NCBI GenBank assembly: GCA_013815575.1
Contig: JACDFX010000054.1
Location: forward strand, 1-8,169
DNA: 8,169 nucleotides
From: Rubrobacter sp.
GTDB lineage: Bacteria > Actinomycetota > Rubrobacteria > Rubrobacterales > Rubrobacteraceae
Direction: 5' to 3'
A program made the position numbers and the translations under genes. A model generated the notes under the pieces. It was given only the letters and a program-made list of their open reading frames with translations. It had not been told where the DNA came from and ran no database searches. Each line of letters starts with the position of its first letter. Positions within the stretch are counted from its first letter, which is position 1. Below are positions 1 through 6,225 of this stretch, in pieces.

Positions 1-880
1 TCGCCGGTGCGGGACTCGCTGGTGCGCTCGACGATGCTGAACTCAACGGCGCCGGGCTCGCCGATGCCGAAGACGTCGGGGTCGTGGGCAGTGGGCTCGC
101 GCTTGCGGCGGGGGAGGCCGTCACGGTAACCGGGGGGGGAAACGAAGGCGCGGGGACGAACTTCACGTCGCCGAAGAGGGAATCCTGTGACGACGCGTCT
201 TCTGGCTGTTGTTCGGGCCGGTCTTTATCATCGTCCTTCGGTAGGTCGGCCTCGTTCTCGGTACGGCCATCTTTCTCTTCCTCGTTACGCCCGTCGCTCT
301 CCTTGCTTTGTGGTTCTGGTAGAGTCGCCTGGCTTCGGGGTTGGCGCTCGGGTCTTTCGAGGAAGTTTCCGGCCAGGGTTATCTCGGAGGGCGATTCGGG
401 GATGGCCGGCTCGCGTATCTGGGAGACGGCTGGGCCGTCGTTCGTGGCTAGGGCGAAGACGAGGGTCATTACGGCGAGGCTACAGATCAGGACGAGCCCC
501 ATGCCGATGAACAGGTGGTCGAAGCCGACGGTCAGCAGGGGGGCGGCCTCGTACTCGTCCTCCGTGTTCCGATCACTTCCGGCCTCCGCCGACTTCTCGG
601 GGAGATCTTCTGGCTCGTCCGGCTCCAGGCGGCGCTTGAGGTCCGCGGAGAGGGCTTCCCCGTCCAGGCCGAGGTGGTCGGCGTAGGTCTTGAGGGAGCC
701 GAGGACGTAGACGGCGGGCAGCACGCCGAAGTTCTCCCGTTCGAGGTCCTGGAGGTATCTGGCCCGGACCTTGGTTCCCTCCTCGACCTGCCTGAGGGTG
801 AGGCCCCTCTCCTCGCGGGCCTCTTGCAGGCTGCGGCCTATCCCTGATTCGGGTCGCGGGCTCTCGTGTTCGCCGTTCAT
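1..880 (-). CDS. RodZ-like helix-turn-helix membrane protein (C-terminus beyond window)
   Basis: Reading leftward from ATG at 880, residues about 14-75 form a RodZ/YmfM-type N-terminal HTH domain: SLQEAREERGLTLRQVEE, then a segment with RARYLQDLERENFGVLP and a tail ending in YADHLGLD. This is the domain that in RodZ contacts MreB and the cell-shape machinery. An acidic linker leads to one hydrophobic membrane segment at about residues 122-145 (GMGLVLICSLAVMTLVFAL). Beyond it is a charged, disordered-looking stretch rich in D, E, K and P. No DUF4115-type C-terminal domain is visible before the edge. At bases 132-139 there is a run of eight G (C on the coding strand). After it the original frame stays open but becomes almost purely Pro/Ser/Ala/Thr, while the -1 frame is also open with more ordinary composition, so the tail is uncertain. 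The start could instead be GTG at 886. The Shine-Dalgarno (SD) sequence is weak. The HTH and membrane architecture is clear; a role in cell shape is inferred from the family. Confidence 0.85.
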   Translation of the reverse strand, partial: MNGEHESPRPESGIGRSLQEAREERGLTLRQVEEGTKVRARYLQDLERENFGVLPAVYVLGSLKTYADHLGLDGEALSADLKRRLEPDEPEDLPEKSAEAGSDRNTEDEYEAAPLLTVGFDHLFIGMGLVLICSLAVMTLVFALATNDGPAVSQIREPAIPESPSEITLAGNFLERPERQPRSQATLPEPQSKESDGRNEEEKDGRTENEADLPKDDDKDRPEQQPEDASSQDSLFGDVKFVPAPSFPPPVTVTASPAASASPLPTTPTSSASASPAPLSSASSSAPASPAPA

Positions 881-1061
881 GACCACCCATGCCTGTAGAG
901 TGCCGTGCCCGCAGGCAGACCTGCGCCCCCGTCCAGATTGTTACGACCGCATGATACCCCGAAGTCCGCCGCAACACACCCCGGATCGCGTGGCTCTCCT
1001 ACCCGAAGATGCGCTTCGACCCCCGCCAAAAGCCGAAAGTAGCCGTCGGGCGGCATACCAT
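881..1061. other. Intergenic spacer between two minus-strand genes
   Basis: This 181-base gap separates the stop of the metallo-hydrolase from the start of the RodZ-like gene. Apart from the hairpin at 910-925 I see no coding sequence. A TATCAT-like box reading leftward at 951-956 is a possible -10 element for the RodZ-like gene, but no convincing -35 sits at the right distance. The gap suggests the RodZ-like gene has its own promoter. Confidence 0.4.
910..925 (-). other. Hairpin in the leader of the RodZ-like gene
   Basis: CGCAGG (910-915), loop CAGA, then CCTGCG (920-925) make a perfect 6-bp GC stem with a four-base loop. It lies about 30 bases upstream of the RodZ-like start and downstream of the metallo-hydrolase stop, both on the minus strand. 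No run of T follows it in either direction, so it is not a typical intrinsic terminator. It may be a leader structure or nothing functional. Confidence 0.3.
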
Positions 1062-1970
1062 CTAACCCTCCTTGCGGCGCTTCTCCACGTACCTCAAGAT
1101 GCCGGCGGTCAGCATCTCGTAGTTGCCGGCGAGGTCATAGTGCTCGGACTCTTCGGGCTCGGCGCCCGCGGCGAGCATCTCGGTGTCGCCCCTGGTCCTT
1201 AGCTCCTCGGAGATCTCCTCCTGCGAGGCGCCCTCGTCCACCTGCTCTTCGACGAAGAGCAACCAGTCCTGGAGGCGTTGTTCGAGCTCCGAGAGGTGGC
1301 GGCCCACGTCGTCGTAGCTTCCGAAGTGGGTCGGGAGGAGGGTGCGCGGCCCGAGGGTCCGGATCTTCTCTATGCTCCGCATCCAGGCCTCGACGTCGAT
1401 CTCCGGCGGCGGGGTCGGCGGCCGGACGTAGGACTGCCCCGGCAACCGTATCCCGGCCACGTCCCCCGCGAAGAGCGCCCCCGAGTCCGGCTCCAGGTAG
1501 GCCAGGTGGTGGTAGGCGTGCCCCGGCGTGTCGTGGGCGACGAGGCGCCCCCCCGCGGCCTCGACCTCCTCCCCGTCGCCGAGCACGACGATTCGGTCTT
1601 CGGGTACGGGACGGGCGTCCCCCCACAACTCCTCCATCCGGTCGCCGTAGATGCGGGTCGCGCTCCTGACGAGCTTCGACGGGTCAGCGAGGTGCGGGTA
1701 GCCGAGCTCGTGGACGTAGAAGGTCGCGTTCGGCAGGATCCCGGCGAGGTGCCCGGAGGCCCCGGCGTGGTCGAGGTGGATGTGCGTCAGGAGGACCTCC
1801 CGCACGTCTTCAGGGGAGACCCCGCCAGCCTTCAGGCCGTTCTCGAGGTGCTCCAGGCACGACGTGGGGCCCGTCTCGACGAGGGCCGCCGAGTCGTCGC
1901 CCACCAGGAGGAAAGCGGCTATGACTTGCTCTCTCCCCAGGAAGTTCAGGTCCACCGTCTGTATCTTCAT
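1062..1970 (-). CDS. Metallo-beta-lactamase-fold hydrolase
   Basis: This 302-residue protein has the full metal-site signature of the glyoxalase II/RNase Z-like MBL superfamily. HIHLDH is at residues 63-68, TPGHAYHH has its metal histidine at about 151, GD has the bridging aspartate at 170, and PTHFG has the last histidine at about 215. The fold normally carries two metal ions, usually zinc, and hydrolyses esters, thioesters, lactones or similar bonds; the substrate cannot be told from sequence. Residues about 216-302 form a helical, Glu-rich C-terminal tail often seen in cytosolic members. There is no signal peptide. The ATG at 1970 is chosen because a strong SD sequence, GGGAGGGG (1976-1983), lies five bases upstream and the next residues (MKIQTVDLNFLG) start the fold. 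It is divergent from the phosphoglycerate mutase gene. The superfamily is certain; the specific enzyme is unknown. Confidence 0.93.
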   Translation of the reverse strand: MKIQTVDLNFLGREQVIAAFLLVGDDSAALVETGPTSCLEHLENGLKAGGVSPEDVREVLLTHIHLDHAGASGHLAGILPNATFYVHELGYPHLADPSKLVRSATRIYGDRMEELWGDARPVPEDRIVVLGDGEEVEAAGGRLVAHDTPGHAYHHLAYLEPDSGALFAGDVAGIRLPGQSYVRPPTPPPEIDVEAWMRSIEKIRTLGPRTLLPTHFGSYDDVGRHLSELEQRLQDWLLFVEEQVDEGASQEEISEELRTRGDTEMLAAGAEPEESEHYDLAGNYEMLTAGILRYVEKRRKEG

Positions 1971-2001
1971 CCACGCCCCTCCCGAGCTTGTCAACGCGGA
2001 G

Positions 2002-2007
2002 ATTATA
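2002..2007 (-). promoter_or_regulatory. Probable -10 box for the metallo-hydrolase gene
   Basis: Read on the minus strand this is a perfect TATAAT. It would start transcription near 1995, leaving a leader of about 25 bases that contains the GGGAGGGG ribosome site. No TTGACA-like hexamer sits 16-18 bases upstream (the sequence there is AAAAGT-like), so the promoter would lean on its -10 box or on an activator. Confidence 0.5.
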
Positions 2008-2046
2008 CCCATGCGCTTTGTTAGACTTTTGGCTCCGGAATGAGAC

Positions 2047-2054
2047 GGAAAGGA
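2047..2054 (+). promoter_or_regulatory. Ribosome binding site deciding the TTG start of apgM
   Basis: GGAAAGGA ends nine bases before TTG 2064. It lies inside the reading frame if ATG 2040 were used, and ATG 2040 itself has no purine-rich site in front of it. This favours the TTG start. Confidence 0.5.
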
Positions 2055-2063
2055 CGCCCCGCT

Positions 2064-3272
2064 TTGGACCTCAACCTCATGCGCGAGCTTTCGGTGAAGA
2101 CGGAAACCAAGATCGTGCTCCTGGTCATCGACGGCCTCGGCGGCCTCCCGATGGAGCCGGGCGGCCAGACGGAGCTCGAGGCGGCCAAAACGCCGAACCT
2201 GGACGCCCTTGCCGCCCGCTCGGACCTCGGCCTCTCCCGCCCGGTCGCCGCCGGCGTGAGCCCCGGCAGCGGCCCGGGACACCTCGGCCTCTTCGGCTAC
2301 GACCCCCTGCACTTCCAGGTAGGCCGCGGCGTCCTCTCGGCGCTCGGCGTCGGCTTCGAGCTCCAGAGCAGCGACCTCGCCGCCAGAATAAACTTCGCCA
2401 CGCTCGACGACTCGGGCAGGATCTCCGACCGCCGCGCCGGCCGCATCCCCTCCGAGAAGGGCGAGGAGCTAGTAGCACTCCTGAACGAAAATCTGAAGCT
2501 CGACGGCGCCGAAGTGTTCATCACCCACGAGAAGGAGTACCGTGCCGTCGTCGTCTTCCGGGGGGAGGGGTTCTCCGGAGAACTCTCGGACACCGACCCC
2601 CAGAGGGTCGGGCTCGAACCGCTCCCCGTCAAACCGCAGGACGACTCCCCCAAGGCCAGAGAGAGCGCGGAGCTCGCCAACGCCTTCGTCCGGAGGGCAA
2701 ACGAGATCCTGGCCGACCAGCACCCGGCGAACACCGTCCTCCTGCGCGGCTTCGGGATGCACCCGGCCCTCCCCTCCTTCGAGGACGCCTACAAGCTCGA
2801 CGCCGCCGCCATAGCCAGCTACCCGATGTACAAGGGCCTCGCCCGCCTCGCCGGGATGGAGCTTCTGCAAGAGGGCGAGGGCATCGCCGGCGAGTTCGAG
2901 ACGCTAAAGGAGAACTGGGAGGCCCACGACTTCTTCTTTCTCCACGTCAAGCCGACCGACGCGGCCGGCGAGGACGGGGACTTCGACCGCAAGGCCTCGG
3001 TCTTAGAAGAGGTGGACGCCCAGATACCGGGCTTGCTCGACCTCGATCCCAGCGCCGTTGCTATTACCGGCGACCACGCCACCCCGGCGAAGATGAAGAG
3101 CCACTCCTGGCACGGGGTTCCCGTGCTCGTCAACTCGCCCTACACCCTGCCGACGGCCGAAAAGTTCGGCGAGCGGCCTTGCGCGGGAGGATCCCTCGGC
3201 GTCTTCCCGGCCGAGGAGATCATGGGTTACCTCATGGGCCACGCCCTGAAGCTCAACCGCTTCGGCGCGTAG
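2064..3272 (+). CDS. apgM: 2,3-bisphosphoglycerate-independent phosphoglycerate mutase, archaeal type (ApgM)
   Basis: The enzyme interconverts 3- and 2-phosphoglycerate in glycolysis and gluconeogenesis in the cytosol, without a 2,3-bisphosphoglycerate cofactor. It belongs to the alkaline-phosphatase-like superfamily. Numbered from TTG 2064 (402 aa): metal-binding VIDGLGG at about 22-28, the nucleophile-serine loop PGSGPGHLGLFGYDP from about 67, RRAGR near 123, SYPMYKGLARLAGMELL in the middle, HVKPTDAAGEDGD near 294, TGDHATP near 335 and HSWHGVPVL near 347. All expected metal ligands appear present. TTG 2064 is preferred over ATG 2040 because GGAAAGGA (2047-2054) is well spaced before it, and MDLNLMRELSVKT matches the start of Thermus-type homologues as I recall them. 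ATG 2079 and GTG 2094 are alternatives. It is the first gene of a five-gene plus-strand string. Family assignment is firm; the start is moderately sure. Confidence 0.93.
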   Translation: MDLNLMRELSVKTETKIVLLVIDGLGGLPMEPGGQTELEAAKTPNLDALAARSDLGLSRPVAAGVSPGSGPGHLGLFGYDPLHFQVGRGVLSALGVGFELQSSDLAARINFATLDDSGRISDRRAGRIPSEKGEELVALLNENLKLDGAEVFITHEKEYRAVVVFRGEGFSGELSDTDPQRVGLEPLPVKPQDDSPKARESAELANAFVRRANEILADQHPANTVLLRGFGMHPALPSFEDAYKLDAAAIASYPMYKGLARLAGMELLQEGEGIAGEFETLKENWEAHDFFFLHVKPTDAAGEDGDFDRKASVLEEVDAQIPGLLDLDPSAVAITGDHATPAKMKSHSWHGVPVLVNSPYTLPTAEKFGERPCAGGSLGVFPAEEIMGYLMGHALKLNRFGA

Positions 3273-3322
3273 AGATCGGGGGCACGATCCGAAGCGAAGG
3301 ACTCGCCGCGCTGGAGCGGGAG

Positions 3323-3982
3323 GTGGTTTCGTGCCGGCGGTGCCCGCGGCTGGTCGAGTGGCGGGAGAGGGTGGCGCGGGAGAGGCGGGCGGCCTACAGG
3401 GACGAGGAGTACTGGGGGCGTCCGGTGCCGGGGTTCGGAGACCCGGGGGCGCGGGTCGTGGTCTTCGGGCTCGCGCCGGCGGCGCACGGGGCGAACAGAA
3501 CGGGACGCTTCTTTACGGGAGATCGGTCGGGGGATTTCCTCTTCGCCGGGCTCCACAGAACCGGCTTCTCAGACAAGGCCGTCTCGCGGACCATCGCGGA
3601 CGACGCGCGCCTCCTTGGGCTCTGGATCTCGGCCGCCGTCCGGTGCGCCCCGCCGCAGAACAAGCCAACCCCGGCCGAACGCGACGCCTGCCTCCCCTAC
3701 GCCGCCCGAGAGTTCGAGATCCTGCAAGCCCGGGTGATCGTCTGCCTCGGCGCCTTCGCCTGGGACGCGGCCCTGCGCCTCCACAACGTCCGGCCAAAGC
3801 CAAAGTTCGGGCACGGCGCGGAGGCAAGCGCAGATGGCCTGACCCTCCTCGGCTGCTACCACCCTTCCCAGCAGAACACCTTCACCGGCGTCCTGACCCC
3901 GCCCATGCTCGACGCCGTCCTCCTGAGGGCGCGGGAACTGGCCGGCACAAACGGGCCGAAAAGGGCCCATCCCGTCGGATAA
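3323..3982 (+). CDS. udgB: Uracil-DNA glycosylase family 5 (UdgB), start uncertain
   Basis: UdgB removes uracil, and in characterised members also hypoxanthine, from deaminated DNA, beginning base-excision repair. From GTG 3323 the protein has 219 residues. Four cysteines that should hold the [4Fe-4S] cluster are visible: C4 and C7 (CRRC), C108 (VRCAPPQNKPTP) and C123 (DACLPY). Motif A is GLAPAAHGANRTGRFFTGD (from about 49) and motif B is YHPSQQNTFTG (from about 179); both are the family-5 forms, without the Asp or Asn used by families 1 and 4. The recognisable N-terminal helix (GLAALEREVVSCRRC) begins upstream of GTG 3323, and no ATG, GTG or TTG lies in that frame between the apgM stop and 3323. 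The true start may be CTG 3311 or another rare codon. GTG 3323 has GGAG six bases upstream. The gene follows apgM closely. The function is highly probable. Confidence 0.92.
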   Translation: MVSCRRCPRLVEWRERVARERRAAYRDEEYWGRPVPGFGDPGARVVVFGLAPAAHGANRTGRFFTGDRSGDFLFAGLHRTGFSDKAVSRTIADDARLLGLWISAAVRCAPPQNKPTPAERDACLPYAAREFEILQARVIVCLGAFAWDAALRLHNVRPKPKFGHGAEASADGLTLLGCYHPSQQNTFTGVLTPPMLDAVLLRARELAGTNGPKRAHPVG

Positions 3983-3987
3983 AATAG

Positions 3988-4494
3988 ATGTCCGTGGAAA
4001 ACTCCGAGATCGCAAAGGGTTTCTCCGCAGCGCTCGCCGCGGCGTTGCTTTTCGTGGTCCTCCTACTGTTCGCGGCCTGCTCGGGGGAGCCCGGCCGGGA
4101 CGGTGGGGATCAGAACCAGAGGGAGGAGCCCCGCAGGGTGGCCACGCCCCCCACGACAGCCGGACAGGAGACGACGGAGCAGAGGCCGCCCAAGATCACG
4201 CTCGGCGAAGAGCCAAGCGGGAACCCGCAGGTCGTCCTGCGCCTGGAGGGCGGCCCGAAGACGACCTTCTCCGGCCTCTGTTCCGTGGGAGGCCGGCAGA
4301 ACGTTCTTGGTGGCCGGGTCCCGAAACGATTCACCTTCGACCCGGGCCGCCAGGAGCTCTCGTGCCGAATTGAGAAGCGCGACGAGGGCCGCGGCACGCT
4401 CAGGATCGTCCTCATCGCCGGCGACACCACCCGCTCCGTCCAGCAGACGAACTCCCCGGGCGGGACGATAAACGTGACGTACCGCGATGGGTAG
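3988..4494 (+). CDS. Small secreted lipoprotein of unknown function
   Basis: The 168-residue product has a type II signal peptide: a short charged start, a hydrophobic core (ALAAALLFVVLLLF, about 15-28) and a lipobox LFAAC whose Cys31 would be lipid-modified, anchoring it to the outer face of the membrane. Residues 32-80 are a polar, Pro/Thr/Glu-rich linker. Residues 80-168 look like a compact beta domain with two cysteines (C98 and C126) that could form a disulfide, a Gly-rich SVGGRQNVLGGRVPKRF segment and a final SPGGTINVTYRDG. I recognise no named family, although similar tails seem to recur in actinobacterial hypothetical proteins (from memory). ATG 3988 is five bases after the udgB stop, suggesting coupling. 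No SD sequence is present; TAAAAT (3980-3985) precedes the start and overlaps the udgB stop. The lipoprotein nature is strong; the function is unknown. Confidence 0.85.
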   Translation: MSVENSEIAKGFSAALAAALLFVVLLLFAACSGEPGRDGGDQNQREEPRRVATPPTTAGQETTEQRPPKITLGEEPSGNPQVVLRLEGGPKTTFSGLCSVGGRQNVLGGRVPKRFTFDPGRQELSCRIEKRDEGRGTLRIVLIAGDTTRSVQQTNSPGGTINVTYRDG

Positions 4495-4524
4495 CCCGAC
4501 ACCTGCAGCCTGAGACCTATCAAC

Positions 4525-4533
4525 TGAAAGGGG
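4525..4533 (+). promoter_or_regulatory. Ribosome binding site for the TTG start of the HD gene
   Basis: GAAAGGGG and its flanking bases lie four to five bases before TTG 4538 and decide this start over the internal ATG at 4565, which has no such site. Confidence 0.6.
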
Positions 4534-4537
4534 CCAC

Positions 4538-5101
4538 TTGAACAGAGACGAATCTTACGACCTGATGCGCGGGTGGACGGAGGGCGATTCCCTGCGCAAG
4601 CACATGCTCGCCGTAGAGGCCGCGATGCGGGCTTACGCGAAGAAGTTCGGCGAGGACGAGGAGAAGTGGGGCATCACAGGCCTCCTTCACGACATGGACT
4701 ACGAGAAGCACCCCACCCCGGACGAGCACCCGCTGGTCGGCGTGGCGGAGCTCCGGAAGAGGGGCTACCCGGAGGACATGCTCCACGCCATAGAGGGGCA
4801 CGCCGACTACCTCGATACACCCCGCGACACGCCCATGTCCAAGACCCTCTACGCCGTGGACGAACTCTCCGGTTTCGTCGTGGCGTGCGCGCTCATGCGG
4901 CCCGAGAGGTTGGAGAACATGAAGGCCAAAAGCGTGCGCAAAAAGATGAAACAGAAGAGCTTCGCCGCGGCCGTCAACCGCGAGGATATCGTGCGCGGGG
5001 CCGAGGACCTCGGGGTGGACCTCGACGAGCACATAGAGTTCGTGGCGGGCGCGCTCAGGGGGCGGGCCGACGCTCTCGGGCTGGAGCCGGAGGAGAGATA
5101 A
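4538..5101 (+). CDS. HD-domain phosphohydrolase family protein
   Basis: The 187-residue protein carries a single HD domain: an early histidine H22 (RKHMLAVEA), the namesake pair H51-D52 in LLHDMDYEKHP, downstream histidines H83 and H88 (MLHAIEGHAD) and an aspartate at 108 (YAVDELSGF). These can bind one or two metal ions. HD enzymes hydrolyse phosphate esters of nucleotides, cyclic nucleotides and related compounds; the substrate here is unknown. The second half (RPERLENMKAKSVRKKMKQK, then FAAAVNRE) follows the pattern of a widespread stand-alone HD/HDIG protein family, in which the Lys-rich stretch is conserved. No membrane segment or signal peptide is seen, so it is cytosolic. The start is TTG 4538, supported by its ribosome site. 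It lies 43 bases after the lipoprotein gene and 67 before ddl. The family call is firm; the role is unassigned. Confidence 0.9.
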   Translation: MNRDESYDLMRGWTEGDSLRKHMLAVEAAMRAYAKKFGEDEEKWGITGLLHDMDYEKHPTPDEHPLVGVAELRKRGYPEDMLHAIEGHADYLDTPRDTPMSKTLYAVDELSGFVVACALMRPERLENMKAKSVRKKMKQKSFAAAVNREDIVRGAEDLGVDLDEHIEFVAGALRGRADALGLEPEER

Positions 5102-5117
5102 ACCCCGCCCGGGGCTC

Positions 5118-5126
5118 TGCTAGGAT
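5118..5126 (+). promoter_or_regulatory. Possible extended -10 promoter for ddl
   Basis: TGCTAGGAT has the TGn extension followed by a four-of-six match to TATAAT. It would start transcription near 5133, giving a leader of about 36 bases before TTG 5169. The -35 region is poor (ATAAAC). The sequence just upstream, CCCCGCCCGGGG (5103-5114), can form a short hairpin directly after the stop of the HD gene. Speculative. Confidence 0.3.
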
Positions 5127-5156
5127 GGGTCCGTCGGTAGGTCCGCGGGAGAGAGC

Positions 5157-5164
5157 AGGGGAGG
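5157..5164 (+). promoter_or_regulatory. Strong ribosome binding site for ddl
   Basis: AGGGGAGG lies four bases before TTG 5169. It is farther from the in-frame GTG 5178 (13 bases) and ATG 5181, so TTG 5169 is the best-placed start, although its spacing is a little short. Confidence 0.55.
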
Positions 5165-5168
5165 CGCG

Positions 5169-6224
5169 TTGGTTCGGGTGATGGTCGTCTTCGGGGGCCG
5201 CAGCGGGGAGCACGAGGTCTCCCTGGCGTCCGCCCGCGCCATAACGTCGGCGTTGCAAAGGGGCGGACGCCACGAGGTCGTGCCCGTCGGCATAACGCGC
5301 TCGGGGCGTTGGATCCACTCGGGCGACCCCATGCGCGAGCTCGAGTCCGATCGCACGCAACTGCAGGACGGCACCACCCTCGAAGCCTCCAGCCCACCGG
5401 CCACGACCGGGGAGAAGCTCCCTGCGGGCCTCGGGTCCGTGGACGTGGTCTTCCCCGTCCTGCACGGCCCCTACGGCGAGGACGGGACGATCCAGGGCAT
5501 GCTGGAGCTCGCGGGCGTCCCGTACGTGGGCAGCGGGGTACTCGGCAGCGCCGTCGGGATGGACAAGATCACCATGAAGAAAGTCTTTGCCCACCACGGT
5601 CTCCCCCAGGTCGAGTGGACAGGCCTGACCCGCGGGCAGTGGGCGGGCGATCCGAAAGCGCGGATACGGGAGATCGAAGACGCCTTGGGCTACCCGTGCT
5701 TCGTCAAGCCGGCCAACCTCGGCTCAAGCGTCGGCATCGGGAAGGCCGAGGACGCCGGAGAACTGCGTGCGGCGCTCGACGCCGCGGCCGGGCTCGACCG
5801 GCGCATCATCGTGGAGAGGGGCTTGGACGCCAGGGAGATAGAGGTCTCGGTTCTCGGCAACGAGGACCCTGACGTCTCCGTTGCGGGGGAGATCTTCCTG
5901 CGGGGAGACGGCTTCTACGACTACGACGCCAAGTACGTCGAGGGCGGCATGGAACTTTACGTCCCCGCCAAGATACCGGCCGAAACCGCAGACGAGGTAC
6001 GCCGAGTAGCCCGCACGGCCTTCGAGGCCGTCGACGCGGCCGGCATGGCGCGGGTGGACTTCTTCGTGGAGCGGGCCACCGACAGGCTGCTCCTGAACGA
6101 GATCAACACCATCCCCGGCTTCACCCCCACGAGCGTCTACGCCGAGCTCTGGGCCGCCAGCGGCCTCCCCTACGAGGACCTCCTCGAGCGCCTCATAGCC
6201 CTCGCCCTCGAACGCCACGGGTAG
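5169..6224 (+). CDS. ddl: D-alanine--D-alanine ligase
   Basis: This ATP-grasp enzyme joins two D-alanines to make the dipeptide that MurF adds to peptidoglycan precursors in the cytosol. The 351-residue protein shows the family motifs in order: GGRSGEHEVSLAS (9-21, with the D-Ala-binding Glu16), HGPYGEDGTIQGMLELAGVP (99-118), GSAVGMDKITMK, FVKPANLGSSVGIGKA (178-193, ATP phosphate and substrate serines), FYDYDAKY (249-256), RVDFFVE with metal Asp297, and LLNEINTIPGFTPTS with Glu311 and Asn313 as metal ligands. The tyrosine in the YDYDAKY loop and the HEVS start fit ordinary D-Ala-D-Ala rather than D-Ala-D-lactate specificity, but that is inference. Length is normal and no key residue is missing. 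TTG 5169 is preferred because of the strong site before it. It ends the five-gene string and is followed by a 430-base gap holding a pseudogene. Confidence 0.96.
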   Translation: MVRVMVVFGGRSGEHEVSLASARAITSALQRGGRHEVVPVGITRSGRWIHSGDPMRELESDRTQLQDGTTLEASSPPATTGEKLPAGLGSVDVVFPVLHGPYGEDGTIQGMLELAGVPYVGSGVLGSAVGMDKITMKKVFAHHGLPQVEWTGLTRGQWAGDPKARIREIEDALGYPCFVKPANLGSSVGIGKAEDAGELRAALDAAAGLDRRIIVERGLDAREIEVSVLGNEDPDVSVAGEIFLRGDGFYDYDAKYVEGGMELYVPAKIPAETADEVRRVARTAFEAVDAAGMARVDFFVERATDRLLLNEINTIPGFTPTSVYAELWAASGLPYEDLLERLIALALERHG

Positions 6225-6225
6225 C

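Noticed and set aside
84..686. A 200-codon plus-strand open frame at the left end.
   Set aside because: It is a Ser/Arg-rich shadow of the RodZ-like gene, which has a clear HTH domain and membrane segment on the other strand.
1028..1056. CCGCC...GGCGG pairing just downstream of the metallo-hydrolase stop as a terminator.
   Set aside because: The stem is five base pairs with a loop of about 20 bases and no T run; such pairings are expected by chance in DNA this GC-rich.
1988..2009. TTGTCA and TATACC on the plus strand as a promoter for apgM.
   Set aside because: The spacing between the boxes is about 10 bases, far from the usual 16-18.
1278..2024. A 248-codon plus-strand open frame opposite the metallo-hydrolase.
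   Set aside because: It is the antisense of a gene with intact catalytic motifs, and its Val/Arg/Asp-rich composition is typical of GC-rich antisense frames.
2040..2042. ATG 2040 as the start of apgM.
   Set aside because: It has no ribosome site, and the first eight residues it adds are not seen in the homologues I know; TTG 2064 has both a site and a matching N-terminus.
1988..3322. A very long plus-strand open frame running through apgM into the glycosylase, as if one fused protein.
   Set aside because: The part over apgM is Arg/Pro/Gly-rich shadow sequence lacking any motif, while the apgM frame has every family motif. Only the end after 3287 is real (UdgB).
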